Assembly: GCA_015179045.1 (NCBI GenBank) | Contig: WHUZ01000008.1 | Coordinates: 1,488,001 to 1,552,000, forward strand | Length of the DNA stretch: 64,000 nucleotides | Direction: 5' to 3' | Source of the DNA: Kalaharituber pfeilii | Lineage: Eukaryota; Ascomycota; Pezizomycetes; Pezizales; Pezizaceae | In this document: in pieces, positions 1 through 11,286 of the stretch | Position numbering within the stretch: position 1 is the stretch's first letter | Layout: every line of letters starts with the position of its first letter | Program-made: the position numbers and the translations under genes | The notes under the pieces: generated by a model | Databases searched by the model: none | Seen by the model: only the letters and a program-made list of their open reading frames with translations | What the model was told of the DNA's origin: nothing

Positions 1-1667
1 AGTTTGGCACCAAAGAGGGAGAGAACTGTGTCTGGCTCAAGTTGGTCCGGGAGCGGGGGGGCAGGCGAGGCATGACTGTGGCCCATGGCCTGGTTAACCC
101 TCCCCAAGAGTTCGGCAGTGGGGTCAGCAGAGGCCTTCTTCTTTCCCTTTTGCTTCTTTGGGGGGTTGACTGCTGGTGGGGCTGAGAGGCTCTGCTCGGG
201 GTCACTCTCCCGCTCCTGCTCGTACTGTTCCTCCACCTGGCTGGATTGCTCCTCCTCCTCTTCCCGCTCCTGCCTCGACCTGGTCTGCTCCGCCTGTCGT
301 TCGCCTTCCACCTCTTCTGCCGGGTCCTTGGTAGTGGTCTCCTCTGGTACAGTACTCTCCACTACTTCCTCAATAGTCTGCGACTTGCTTACATTCCTCG
401 ATCTCGGCGCATGTGAAGGCCGTGGCTTGGACGACCTCCCGCTTACCCCGCTAACCCTCTTTGCTTGGGGCCTTGGGGCCTGCGGCTCTGGCTCCTCATC
501 CATCTCGTTGAAATCAAATATATCAGTCTCTTTCTCTTTCCCCTTAAGAGAAGGACCCGACGCAGGAAGGCTTTCAGACGACGCCGGCACCTGTACCCTA
601 ATCGACTCGGAAATCGCAGAGCCCGCAGCCAAAGCAGCAGTCCTCCTCTGTCTCTTCACCGGGCTCTGCAGTGCCTGCGCCTGCCCCGCGGCCTCAACGC
701 TCTCCCTCTGTCTCTTTCTCTTCCCACCAGTCCTCTTTGCCATCATTGGCCGCTTCGCTTGTTCCTCAAAACTGGGCGACCTCCTAGTAGGACCTGCTGT
801 TGGCGACTCCGGTGCGTAGTCCGGCGAGTTCACTACCATAAAGCCGGGCTCCCAATTGGGGCTTGGCGCGGCGCGGGTAGGTTGAAAGGATGGCTGGCCG
901 GGATGGAATTGCTGTCGTAGATCGTCGATCGTAGGTTCCGGCCTGTTTATGAGGTCACGGAGGGATGTAGCAGAGCAATGGGGTTGAGGGGTAAACGGAG
1001 AGCGAGGATAAACAGAACCAATCGGACTTAGGCCGTATATAGATTTCTGGCGTTGGCGTAAATTCCAGCTATCTTGAGGAGGGGACAGCGGCTGCTCGTA
1101 TGGCGACTCTTGGTATTGGTAATGGTAGTCGTACTGCTGCTGCTGGTGGTAGTGGTAGTGGTATGCTTGCTGACTTGGTGAGGCGGGCCCTATATCAGAC
1201 AAATTCCTGGAAGTGGGAACATAGTTAGGATTCAGTTCAAATCCGTCCAACAGCACATTGAGAGGTCTTGTGGAGGCAGAAAGTTGGGGCGGGCTGTGCT
1301 GACCGTCACTTTCTTGCCTGTGCTGCTGTCCCCACTCCGGTGAGGAGGGGATGTAGACGGGGCTGTTGACGGTGCCGGGGATCGTGTGCGGACTTGGGCC
1401 GCTGGACGGGGACCGGCGGTGCCACTCTGCGTTGTAATCTGGCGTACGAAAGATCGGTGGTAGTTCGTAGCCGTCGTCTGTTTGCCGGTCGTGAAACGAA
1501 TCGCTGGACGCCGAGGCGGGGTACAGGTGTATTTCCGGATCTGTTTGGCGGCGATGCGATTGGTGGAGAGGGGACAAACCAGGACGCGTTCTCTCGGGGT
1601 GCGGGTCGCTACTTGGCGCACGTGCAGCAGACGCGGCAGACGCGCGGCTGCGGATATATATTGGCAT
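1..1667 (-). CDS. Disordered nuclear-type protein, N-terminal 555 codons (3' end beyond window)
   Basis: The minus strand is open without a stop from 1667 to the window edge. The start is the first in-frame ATG (1665-1667), in good context (ACCATGCC), beginning MPIYIRSRASAAS. The protein is low in complexity: Ser/Pro/Gln-rich N-terminal third, a Tyr/His/Gln stretch near 1090-1180, two basic clusters that look like nuclear localisation signals (KRTGGKRKRQRE and PVKRQRRTAAL), then an acidic Glu/Gln-rich segment (REEEEEQSSQVEEQYEQERE) followed by a lysine cluster (PPKKQKGKKKAS). I recognise no enzymatic domain. Long plus-strand frames here are its antisense shadows. A nuclear, possibly chromatin- or transcription-related role is inference from composition only. 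No intron is obvious in the visible part. Confidence 0.6.
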   Translation of the reverse strand, partial: MPIYIRSRASAASAARAPSSDPHPERTRPGLSPLHQSHRRQTDPEIHLYPASASSDSFHDRQTDDGYELPPIFRTPDYNAEWHRRSPSSGPSPHTIPGTVNSPVYIPSSPEWGQQHRQESDGQHSPPQLSASTRPLNVLLDGFELNPNYVPTSRNLSDIGPASPSQQAYHYHYHQQQQYDYHYQYQESPYEQPLSPPQDSWNLRQRQKSIYGLSPIGSVYPRSPFTPQPHCSATSLRDLINRPEPTIDDLRQQFHPGQPSFQPTRAAPSPNWEPGFMVVNSPDYAPESPTAGPTRRSPSFEEQAKRPMMAKRTGGKRKRQRESVEAAGQAQALQSPVKRQRRTAALAAGSAISESIRVQVPASSESLPASGPSLKGKEKETDIFDFNEMDEEPEPQAPRPQAKRVSGVSGRSSKPRPSHAPRSRNVSKSQTIEEVVESTVPEETTTKDPAEEVEGERQAEQTRSRQEREEEEEQSSQVEEQYEQERESDPEQSLSAPPAVNPPKKQKGKKKASADPTAELLGRVNQAMGHSHASPAPPLPDQLEPDTVLSLFGAK

Positions 1668-4600
1668 GGTTGGGGCTAACTCCCCGTGGGGGCCTGGTAG
1701 CGGAGTGGAGGGCCCGGATGTGCGCAAACAAACAACTATCGTGAAATCCCCGTGCTCTCTCCAGTGGCGAGCTGTGTCCCTGGCCAGCGGCCGGGGAGAC
1801 TGAGCGGCCTTTTTAATCCACCAGGTACCCGCTCTCAAGTGCTGCGCACACATTCAAGGTCATGATCGAAAACCACAAGAACACAGGACGCAGACCTGAA
1901 GCAGTCAGGAGGTGCTCTGAGCCTACCCCACCCCCTTCATCCCGCAAGATCCATCCATGGCCACCTATTGAATTTGCTGTGCTGTGCAATGTGAAATATG
2001 CGTATGCTGCCCTAGATCTGTTTTGCTTCCCCCTGGAAGGCTCGGTCTCCCCACTGCTAGCTGGCCCCCTTCTTCCATTTGGCCTGCGTTTAAAGTCTTG
2101 AATTTTTTTTTTTTTTCTTTGCTTTTTTGTCTTTCAATATCTTTTTGTGTTCTCTGATGCGGATGAAGTATGCTGTGCCATTTGCCTATGCCAAGCGTGC
2201 TGATGCCGGCGTACAACGCATGCAGCTCGACGGAAGGCTGCTGGAGAAGAGATGGGGAGAGCCCTGCTGGCATAACAGTAATTATGATTAGTCCCCTTCC
2301 AATTCCAGGCGAGCATGTGCAGTCTGAGTCTCGTAGCCAGGTTGCAGTTTTGCTGTTGAGGAGAGCTTGAGAAAGATGCTAACCTCCTGGTGTACAGTAA
2401 TGGCGTACGATGGGCTGGCTATAGCTTATTCTCACTACGTATTACCTTCTAGATCTCTAACAGCGCCTTGCGACTGGGCTCGAGGTACGAGATCAGCCTC
2501 GGGGCAGAAATAAACTTGGTGTGGTCACGTATGGTGCCAACCAGACTGCCGTTTATATATGAGTAGGAGTTAGGAAAGCATACGCCGACCTAGGCTTGCT
2601 ATCTACAATCTACAGTGCTTGTAGACTGGAATATCAGCTTCAAATTCCGTCATCGAAACAAATTTCAAGGATATGGACTTGCAAAAACGTAACCCCCCCC
2701 CCAAAAAAAAAAAAAAAAAAAAAGGGAAAAGGAAAAGAAAAAAGAAATCTCTTTGTCCTTTGGCTCGCCTAGCATTCCATTAGCATTATTTAATTTCCCA
2801 TTTCAGTTTCAGGATTTTTGCAAAAGGCAAACATAATTCATTACTACTGTAGCACCTGTTTATTCTTCATTGTCCTTGCGAAAGCATTGGTGGATTGGTC
2901 AACTGTTTCACGCCAATTGCTTCGTACAACCAAATCGAGCAGTCAACGTTACTCATGAAAAAGCCATGGGCGGTTGTTCTCGTGCGCGGTCAGTCTCAAT
3001 GCTTCGTGACGCGGCATGTCATATGGACGGTATGTAGGCCACGTGAGGAGGACCTGTACATGTTGAAGCAGCGCTGTCCAGAAAGTATATCTTGACGTGG
3101 TTCTGCACCGATCTTGACGACGCTGTGGTCAACATGCATCAGCGCATGGCTCAACGCATAGATCGATAGACCACAGCACCAGTTCACTCGTTCTGTCATA
3201 TAGACTCCTGTCTCTATTTTCCTCCATTCGCACATGTAGACGAACAGATCTAGATGCCCACTGTCCCACTCGCCCCACTCCCACAGCTGCTTTCCTCCTG
3301 CGGCCTCGCAGCAGAGGACCTTCACAGCACGCCTCACTCACAATGTGAGGCTTTTGATTCCTCCGCCAGAGTGATTGGAACACTCGCAGATCGATATATT
3401 GTTTATTTTTTGTTTTATCTTTCTCATTCTGTGTATCAAGTGATTTCATGCCCAGGATGTAGTGTTGCATGAAAGCCAAGGTGACAATGAGGTTGCACCA
3501 AAGGTATTACCATAATAAGCTTATAACCTCGCCATGGCCGCCGCGGGGGAGTACGTGAGTGAGATCCCAGTCTCTTGACTGATGTATGCATGGACAGCGC
3601 ACCTACGGTTGACGCCATCTCCTCAAGGCTGTGCTTGGGCTTCGACGGTCCGTGGTGCCGTGGGTGTACTGGACGTTTGTGCATGTGACTTTGCACGCCA
3701 ATAGTTTCGTTCAGCACATGACAGATGATTCCCACTGCAGCTGAGGCCCGGGGTGGGGCCTGCAGTCCGTTTGGCAGCGAGGGGGGCCGGAGGAAACATC
3801 TCAGCAGCCGCACAGCGCATCCACCAATGGATACTTGCAAGTACATTGTGATGTGCCTGTGCCGCTCAGCCCTACAGGCTCGTTTGGAGCACCGCGGTAC
3901 TGTAGCTCGGGTTGGGCAGGCGGCGACTTGCGCTGGCTGTATTGATAACAGGCCGCTCGGATGAGAGCATCTCAGGACGTGATGCGTGCCCCTTACCGTG
4001 ACAACACGCTCCACCGCTGCCTGCGATGGCCATCTGTCCGCAAGTCCGCCGTCCTCCTCACGGGGCAGGGATCGGCGCGCACGCACCGTGAGTGCGCCTT
4101 TCTCCCCTTTGGCACGACCTTCCGCGTCCTGCTCGCTGGCCACCCGTGTGCCCCCGTGAGCCCCCGTGAGCCCCCGTGTCCCCCCGCCCCTCCTTAGCAC
4201 GCTCTGTGGTTAAGGGTGCACGACTAAGGGGGTGCGCAGGGCCCTCGGCCTTCGCTGCTTTGCTCCTTTCCCACCAGCAATACCACCTCCGCGCCCTCTC
4301 ACCGTCCAATTCGCTATACACGACCGCTCGAAGCTTGGGCTGTTCTGGTGCCCGAGACTGTGCAGGTGAGAGAGAGTGTCGAGAGGCAAGAGCCAATTGA
4401 GCTACAGTGGCAGGTGAGCACCGTGTAACTGCCTTGTTGAAAGCCCCATCCCCCCTCCCCTCTCCCCTCTCCCCCCTCCCCCCTCCCCCCCACCACGCCC
4501 CTACTCGTCATGCAGCCCCTCCTCTCCTTTCCTTGCTAGTTCCTGCGTGACTACAAACGTACTTATCGCAGTGGGGTTGATCCCGAGTATGTGCGTGAGA

Positions 4601-5031
4601 TAAAGAGTGATATGCTATGCTATGCTGCACTACTTGGTTGCCACTACCTGAGTCCTGCTTGAGCTGCCTGCTCAAGCAGGTGCTATCGATCCCTTGTCAT
4701 TATTTGCCTCCGCACACCCCTCTGCTTTTCTAAATTTCTCGTTGGTCCCATTGGGCCCTCACATTGCTGATGCATATCATAAGCGGGCTAACCAACGCAT
4801 GTGTCCCATTGTGAGAGGGAAATAGATACAATTTCTGACGAATCATAGCAATTCATCTGCTTCCTGGGCATTTGATTCGTAGCTTGTGAAATCAGAGATC
4901 GACTCTCCTCTTTCAACCTGCCACCCCCTCTTCTACTAACGCAACCCCCCCCCCCCTCTCTCTCAACATAACATCATCCACTCATCCCAACTATTTCCTC
5001 GGTCTCACAAGCAGAAACCACAGTACATACA
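1668..5031. other. Intergenic, no supported gene
   Basis: This is the promoter side of both flanking genes, which are divergent. It holds a C/A homopolymer run (about 2693-2722), GTGAGCCCCC tandem units (4150-4185), a C-rich tract (4446-4494), a perfect 10-bp hairpin (4654-4680) and a CT-rich tract at 4905-4975 just before the next ATG, typical of a fungal core promoter or 5' UTR. A 254-aa minus frame (3436-4200) has biased composition and no intron or domain signals, so it is not called. Confidence 0.6.
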
Positions 5032-8000
5032 ATGGCTGATACAGCGGTATCTCCAACCCCCCGGGATGCTCTCTCTCCCACAAACGATGATCCTGCTCCT
5101 GCAAGTATCAGGAGCCAAGAAACTGACAGTGAAGGAAATACCACGGGGACTGAGAAGGTGATCATAGACAAGAAGAAGGCTGCCTCGACTACATCAGCTG
5201 CGCCTAAGCGTGTATCAACCACTGTCAAGACAACCGGCTCGCTGAGGTCGCGTACAGGTCCTCCTGGCACCGCTTCAGCGCCTAGTGGGTTGAATAAGCC
5301 TCCAACAAGGCCGTCTATCCCCTCGGGCTCCCCAACCACTGCCAGCGGAACGGCAAGGAAAGTGTCTTCTAGCATCTCATCGACCAAACCTGCACCTGCA
5401 GAGAAGGACAAAGCTGCGACTTCTGCAAAGAGAGCGTCCACCAGCTCCACTTCGTCCACTTCCCCAGGGCTCAAGTCTCCGGAGCGTAAGAGTTCTGCAC
5501 AAACGTCTAGTACAGACCGTAGGGCCCCAGTACTGAATTCTGGATCTGCAACTTCAGCAGCCCCAAGAAGACCTCCATCATCTACTGGAACCACCACTTC
5601 CACTGCCAAAGCATCAAGGCAACCCACGACTAGCCCACCGTCCTCATCCGATAGGGATAAGACTGCCACTACAAATAGGCCTCCCTCAGCTACTACTACT
5701 GTTTCGTCACCAGTTAAGACACCAGTAACGCACTCCTCAAAGTCTTCCGTGGGTGGGGGCACGGCTGTGAAAAGGCTTTCCACTATACAAGGCAGTCCAT
5801 CTCCATCCACTACTTCTTCTGGGCCCATAAAGTCAACTAACACTGGGCACGTAGCTACTTTGAAAGCAAGGCTTCAGAACGTAGCTGGAGCTGGAGCTGG
5901 ATTTGCCAAGGATGTCCCAGCAAAAGAACAGGTTGATTTGTTGAAGAACAGGGTTGCTGACTTAGAAGAGAAAAATAAGCAATTGACTGATCAGAATGAT
6001 GCTTTGGTTAAGGAGCAGAAGGAGGCGGGTATCAACGGGGCCGAGAATGGTATAGAGAAGGATGATAGCATAGAGGTTATTGCGGAGCTTAGGAAAAGGA
6101 TTGAGGAACTCGAGGGCGTCATTACAACACTGAAGGCGGAAGATGAAAATGCTAAGTCTGCAAGTGAAAAGGTGCATGAGGAAACCGCAGGCGATGATAT
6201 TGACGAGGAGAAGAAGAAGCTTAGGCAAGAGGTGGAGGAGCTCCAGACAAAAATAGAGAAAATGAGGCAACAGCACGAAGAGGAAGTCGCAAAGCTTAAA
6301 CAGGAATTGGTCGACGTAGGCTCTCGCCTCCATGAATTTCTTTCTCTCACTGACAAGATTGATCACAGAAAATTAAGGCGCTCGATCATAAAGCGGTATC
6401 TAGCAGCGATGATATTCAACTATCTCTTGACGCACAAACTCGAGCTCACGCCGCAGCTATCGAATCTCTCAAGGCTGCCCACGCAGCAGAGCTTGCAGCA
6501 AGTCAAAATGATTCCGGTGTCTCGGAGGAGAAAATTACAAAGCTTATTGAAGAGATTGCCGACCTTAAGCTGGCTCTTCAAAGCGCCGAAGAGATAGCCC
6601 AAGCTACGAATGAGAAGCACCTTGAATTGCTTGATCATCATCAACGGGAATTAGATGGAAAAGAACAGGTCATCACGGTGCTTCAGGATGAAGTCTCTAA
6701 ATCAGTTGAGGATAAAGTCAATGAAATGAACGCCCAAATGGAAGAGCTGAAGAAGAAGTACGAAGGCGAGATTCAAGCACTCAAAGATTCACGAGGGCAG
6801 GGTGAGGCCGAGGTTGAGAAGGCAAATGAACAGAAGTTGAGTACTTTACAGGAGACTTATGAGAAGAAAATTGCTGCTCTAGAAAGTAATATTGCTGAGA
6901 TCAAGCGCCAAGGGGATGAGGAGGTAACGGCATTGACGGAGAAGTTTGAAAACGAGAAGAAGGAAGCGGAGCAAAAATTCATTGGGGAGAAGGAAAAGCT
7001 TGAACTTGCCCTTCTAGCGACCGAGAAAAGTGCTGACGAATTACGGACCGCTATGGAGACAACTCAGAAACAGCTCAGACAATTGGAGGAGGCCTTGAAC
7101 GAAGAAAAGCAACAACTGGAGTCCCAGGTTGCAGAATGGGAAGGGAAAGTGAAGAAATTAACTGAGGAAAAAAGATGAAGCAGTCAATGCTTCTCGGTCC
7201 GAAGCCGAAATCGAAAAACTTGAACTTTCGAAGAGACTTCAATTACTTGAGGCACAGTTGAGCGATATTGGGATTTCGAAAGATGCAGAAGTTGAAGAGG
7301 TGAAGGCTCAGCTTGAATCTGAAAAGGCAGAAATGACCAAACGATTGGAGGAGCTGAAGTCCCAGCTAGAGCTAGCTGTCTCAGGTAAAGAGACTGAATT
7401 AAAGGCTGTCAAGGAGAAGTCAGAAGCCGAGATTTCATTGTTGAATGACTCAATTGATAGTCTTAAAAAGTCCTTGCAGGAAGCACATGAAGATGTTTCG
7501 GTATGAGAGAGTCATGGTTGTTTTTACTCGTGACCATAAGCTGACTATGATTTCAGGCTAAAGGGACTGCATTGATGGAACTATCAGACAAGCTACGCAA
7601 AGCCCAAGAAAGACTTGAGTCTAACGAAGAAGTGCGTTATATTTTCCAAATACCAAATCTATGTAAGTTCTGTATGCTGAAAACTTTTAGGTAATTACGA
7701 TCCTTGAGAAAACCCACAAAGCAGCGTTGGCTTCTTTAGAGGCTGAGCATGCGGAACAAACTGAAGCCCTTCGGAATGAGTTGAACTCTGGAAGCGAAGA
7801 GAAGTACTCAACACTCAACGCTAAATACGATCAAACAGTCAAGGCTCTTGATGCAGCAAGACAAGCGCAATCCGAAGAGGCTGAAAAAGCTCAGGATCTA
7901 GAGGAGCGGATCTCAAAGATTCAAGGTGAGCTTGCGGCCGCCAACTCCAAAATCAAGGAGCGTGAAGAGGCCCTTGCAGATGCAGAATCTACAAAGGCAG

Positions 8001-9133
8001 CGGAGGTGCAAGCGGTGCAGGAAACCAAAGCGGCTAGTGAACGCGAGCTCAGCGCCAAGATCCAAACGCTTGGGCAAGAATATGATGTATTGAAGCTGCA
8101 AGCCGAGCAGCTTGCGGAAGAATTGCGAAGAACTAAACTGGATCTTGAGGAGCATAAAACCGTAATTGCGGAGCAAAAGAGTGAGTTTGAAGCCACTCAG
8201 GTGACTGCTGCGACTGAGGTCAATAAGCTTCAAGCACAAGTTGAGGAATATTCATCTGCCAAGTCAATGATGGCCGTTGAGTTAGAGGAGCTCAAGAAAG
8301 AAAACGAGGCACTAAAACAGAATTTGGCAAAGGAGCAAGGTACAGTGAAAGACCTTAACGACAAAGTCCAGAGCACTATACAAACCCTCGACGACGAGAA
8401 GAAGGCTTTTGAGGAAGACCGAAAGACATTTGAAGAAGAGAAAGCACAAACTACAAGTGCTCTCGCGGGGGCAAAAGCCGAGAATGAAAAACTGCTTGCA
8501 AGTTTGGCTGAGCAAAAGAGCTTGATTGAGTCTCTGCAAGAAAAACTTGTGATAGCGAGAAAGAAAGAGGACGAGACGCAGGGAAATATGGCAGAAGAGC
8601 TCCAGGAGATGTCCCGACTGTTCAGTCGGCAGCTTGACGAAGAAAAAGGGACACTCAATAACAAAATTAAGGAATTGGAAGCTTCTCTCGAAGAGCAAAA
8701 GCTAGCAGCACAGCAACTCAAGTCGGATCTTAGCGCTACAGTGGAAACCAACGCCCAATTAGAAGAAAAGACAAACAAACTGCAGGCTAAGCTAGAGTGC
8801 AAGGATAAGGAGCTAGAGGACTTCGTTGAGGAAAGGAAATTGGAGAAGAAGGTTCATGACACTGAACTCGCACAGAAAGACGTCGAGCTGAAGAATCTAA
8901 AAGAGCAACTGAAGGAGGTGAGAGCTTCTATACGCCATGTTACCACTACCACCACTGCACACAGTTCCCATTCTACAAAAGATCGTGATGGTGGAAATGG
9001 AGATTTTGAGGGATATGAGTCGAACCACGCGGGCGCTTCAGATGCTGTGGAGACTGGACTAGATGATGCAGGCAAGGAAGAAAACCCTGTGACAGGAATT
9101 GTCCGACACCCACTACATTATTTTATTAGCTGA
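5032..9133 (+). CDS. Large coiled-coil protein with basic Ser/Thr/Pro-rich head (M-protein-repeat type)
   Basis: Proposed exons are 5032-6315, 6369-7500, 7557-7631 and 7691-9133, giving about 1310 aa once one frameshift is allowed. Introns 6316-6368, 7501-7556 and 7632-7690 all have GT-AG ends and keep frame. Residues 1-270 are rich in Ser, Thr, Pro and Lys, like microtubule-binding heads. From about residue 295 to 1220 the protein is nearly continuous heptad coiled coil (Glu/Lys/Leu/Gln-rich). In the A6 run at 7168-7173 the frame closes (TGA 7176-7178) and the coiled coil resumes one base off: indel, assembly error or true lesion. The ATG context is ACAATGGCT. The exact 3' end is uncertain because a further coiled-coil exon may lie at 9335-9478. 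By family resemblance it is a cytoskeletal or spindle scaffold; that function is inference. Confidence 0.75.
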
Positions 9134-11286
9134 GGGAACGATGGAAACAAAGGCATAGTGTTGAGGGCGCGCTATTTCTCCAGTGTTCTAAAAATAACTG
9201 TGACACTGAGCCATACCTACCCATTTCCCTGTTGATATTCACGGACATACTGTGCGGTTGTGGTATGTGGGCATTTTTAGAGAGCAAGATAGCTAACGTA
9301 TGCCACGATGTGTGTGAAGAGAGCAGATATCGATAATGTTGGCAAGGCTTGAAGACGTCGAGAAGGAAGTTGACGGTATCGAAGAGGGACAAACGAGGTA
9401 TGATTGTGGCATTCTCATTCTATAACCGCCAACTAACTTGTATTTCAGAATGAGGGAAATATTGCAAATCATATCGTGAAAAGGAAAGCCTTGCTCCATG
9501 CATCAACAGCTCGTACGAAACGTTGAACACCAATAGCCACTATATGTTTATGAAGCTGCAGAGATTGCTTCATCAAGGACTTGCAACAACATTCCTTATT
9601 CTCACCCCTTTTCCTCAGTCTTTTCTATCCTTATCTTTTGCTTAATTCGTCTTGTAAATTCTTGCAATTTTTGACTGTGACGTTGTTACTACTATATATA
9701 ATCCTGTGTTTCGAATTCCCTATTGACGTGAAGATGAGCAATGTTGAGATGGATTAATGATTGCTTTTCAAACGTGTCAGGTATCAATTTCTCCCCTTCG
9801 CATTATATGCCTCATCTATATCAGTGGCTTCCATTTTTCCTTTAGAGATGTCGATTCTATCTATTTATTTTTCCCTTGCGTTTATGAATATTGTAATTGA
9901 TGATCGCAGCCTTGTTAATGTGTGTAAAGAATCCTACTGGCTGCTTTCCCCTGCCCCCACATGCTACTTGTTCACTTCAGGTACAAACATAATTCTTACG
10001 CCTTAGGTACTTTATTGTTATGGTTGGCACTATTGATATGAAGCAAATCGTAAAATATATTACATCTTCTAGCGGCTTATCATCATTCCTTAGTCTAGGC
10101 ACCGCTATATGCTACAACATATGTATTTGGATGGTCGGGGGTGGGGGAGTGATATCGATTAGATGCTGTACTCTCGGTACAGTAGTAGGGCTTGCTCGGC
10201 CGAGCTAGGACGGTCTCAGTTGGTCGAGATATAACCTTGGATCGACGAGAGGGGCCCGCTTCCGTAGTGCTGGATAAGCCCATTTTGATTATATTTGCTG
10301 TCCAATTAAAGTGCGGACGTTAGCAGCTACCGGTAGGGTCTTTACAGTATCAGCAATCGGTGTGAAACTTCGAAGATATTGTGCTGCGCAGGATTCGTAT
10401 CGAAGGCTTGGCGCAACGGCGCTGGCAGCGGGTCTTGCTGGGCTGGCTTTGGCGATGCACAAAAGAAAGGAAGTGGGGGGGAAGCGCAGCGCAGAGCAGA
10501 GGTGGGGAGCACGAGCCTCAGCCCAGCCTGGTGCGCGGCCGCTCCGGTAGAGCGCTCTGCCGCGGCGCCCGTGTCGGTGCCGTGGCTGTAGAAGGCCGGC
10601 AGCGGAGCGGTAGTGAGGCGGTAGGTATCGCGAATCACATCCCCTGCGCTGTCCGCCCCCCGCCCCCCCGCCCCAGGCCCTTCTCACCCCACCCGCCCCC
10701 CCGTCCCCCTCCCCCGTCCCCAAAGCCAAACCTCCAGCCCAAAGCCTCGCGACACGCACATCATCATCATCATCATCATCATCGTCCTCATCATCATCTC
10801 GAGATCTCCTCTCTGTGCCTGCCCGCCCGTACAGTACGCACACGCACTCAGTCGCCGCCCGCCCCGCATCGCCCGCTCGCCCCCTTTCCAACCCGACCTG
10901 CTGCAGCCAGGCCAGCCAGCCCGCCAACCCACTCATACATCCATCCCTCCTAGCCACAGCCTCTGATCCCTCCGCAGCCAACCACATAACTCAGGACATC
11001 CCCAGTTCTGGACAGCGTGGGATCCAACGCACCCAGCAAGCAGAAAAAGAAAAAAAAAAAATAAAATAAAAAAAATTTTAAACTAAGCAAACCCAACGTC
11101 GACGATCTGTTTCTCTACACAGGACTTGTCTTTTCTTCCCCTTCCTCCCTCCCTTCTCCCTCCTCCCCACCACAAGCCCCAGAGCTTATTTCCTCCAGCC
11201 CACCACCGTTTCCGAGTCCGAGCTTGACCCCATCGCCGAGACTGAGCAGTATCGGATCAGGAGTTCTTTCTGATATAGAGAGACAG
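9134..11286. other. Intergenic, 3' UTR then promoter of the DUF2433 gene
   Basis: Apart from the candidate exon at 9335-9478, I see no coding signal. It contains a T-rich presumed 3' UTR (9590-9720), a GC-rich block (10400-10740), a (CAT)n microsatellite at about 10758-10797, an A-rich run (11045-11080) and a CT-rich tract (11105-11210) immediately upstream of the next gene, as expected for a fungal promoter/5' UTR. The long frames on both strands at 10289-10987 reflect the GC-rich bias. Confidence 0.5.
9335..9478 (+). other. Candidate extra 3' exon(s) of the coiled-coil gene
   Basis: Reading MLARLEDVEKEVDGIEEG, the segment continues heptad-like composition, then meets a good intron (donor GTATGA at about 9397, acceptor TTTCAG at about 9448) and reads MREILQIIS to a TGA at 9476-9478. 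A second intron-like stretch lies just upstream (GTATGT at about 9262, GCTAAC branch, CAG at about 9325). I could not find a phase-consistent link to the exon ending at 9133, so it may be an alternative 3' end, an untracked small exon set, or chance. Confidence 0.3.

Noticed and set aside
85..819. 244-codon plus-strand frame
   Set aside because: It is the antisense of a better minus-strand frame with NLS clusters and a start codon; the plus reading is Ser/Leu/Cys-rich shadow.
1232..1621. 129-codon minus-strand frame
   Set aside because: Overlaps the partial CDS in another frame; the CDS frame stays open through the whole region and reads more protein-like.
3436..4200. 254-codon minus frame
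   Set aside because: Composition follows GC-rich local repeats, with no intron signals, domain likeness or promoter context.
10289..10987. Long overlapping frames on both strands
   Set aside because: The GC-rich block with CAT repeats lacks stops by composition; peptides are Ala/Gly/Arg/His biased and unlike real proteins.
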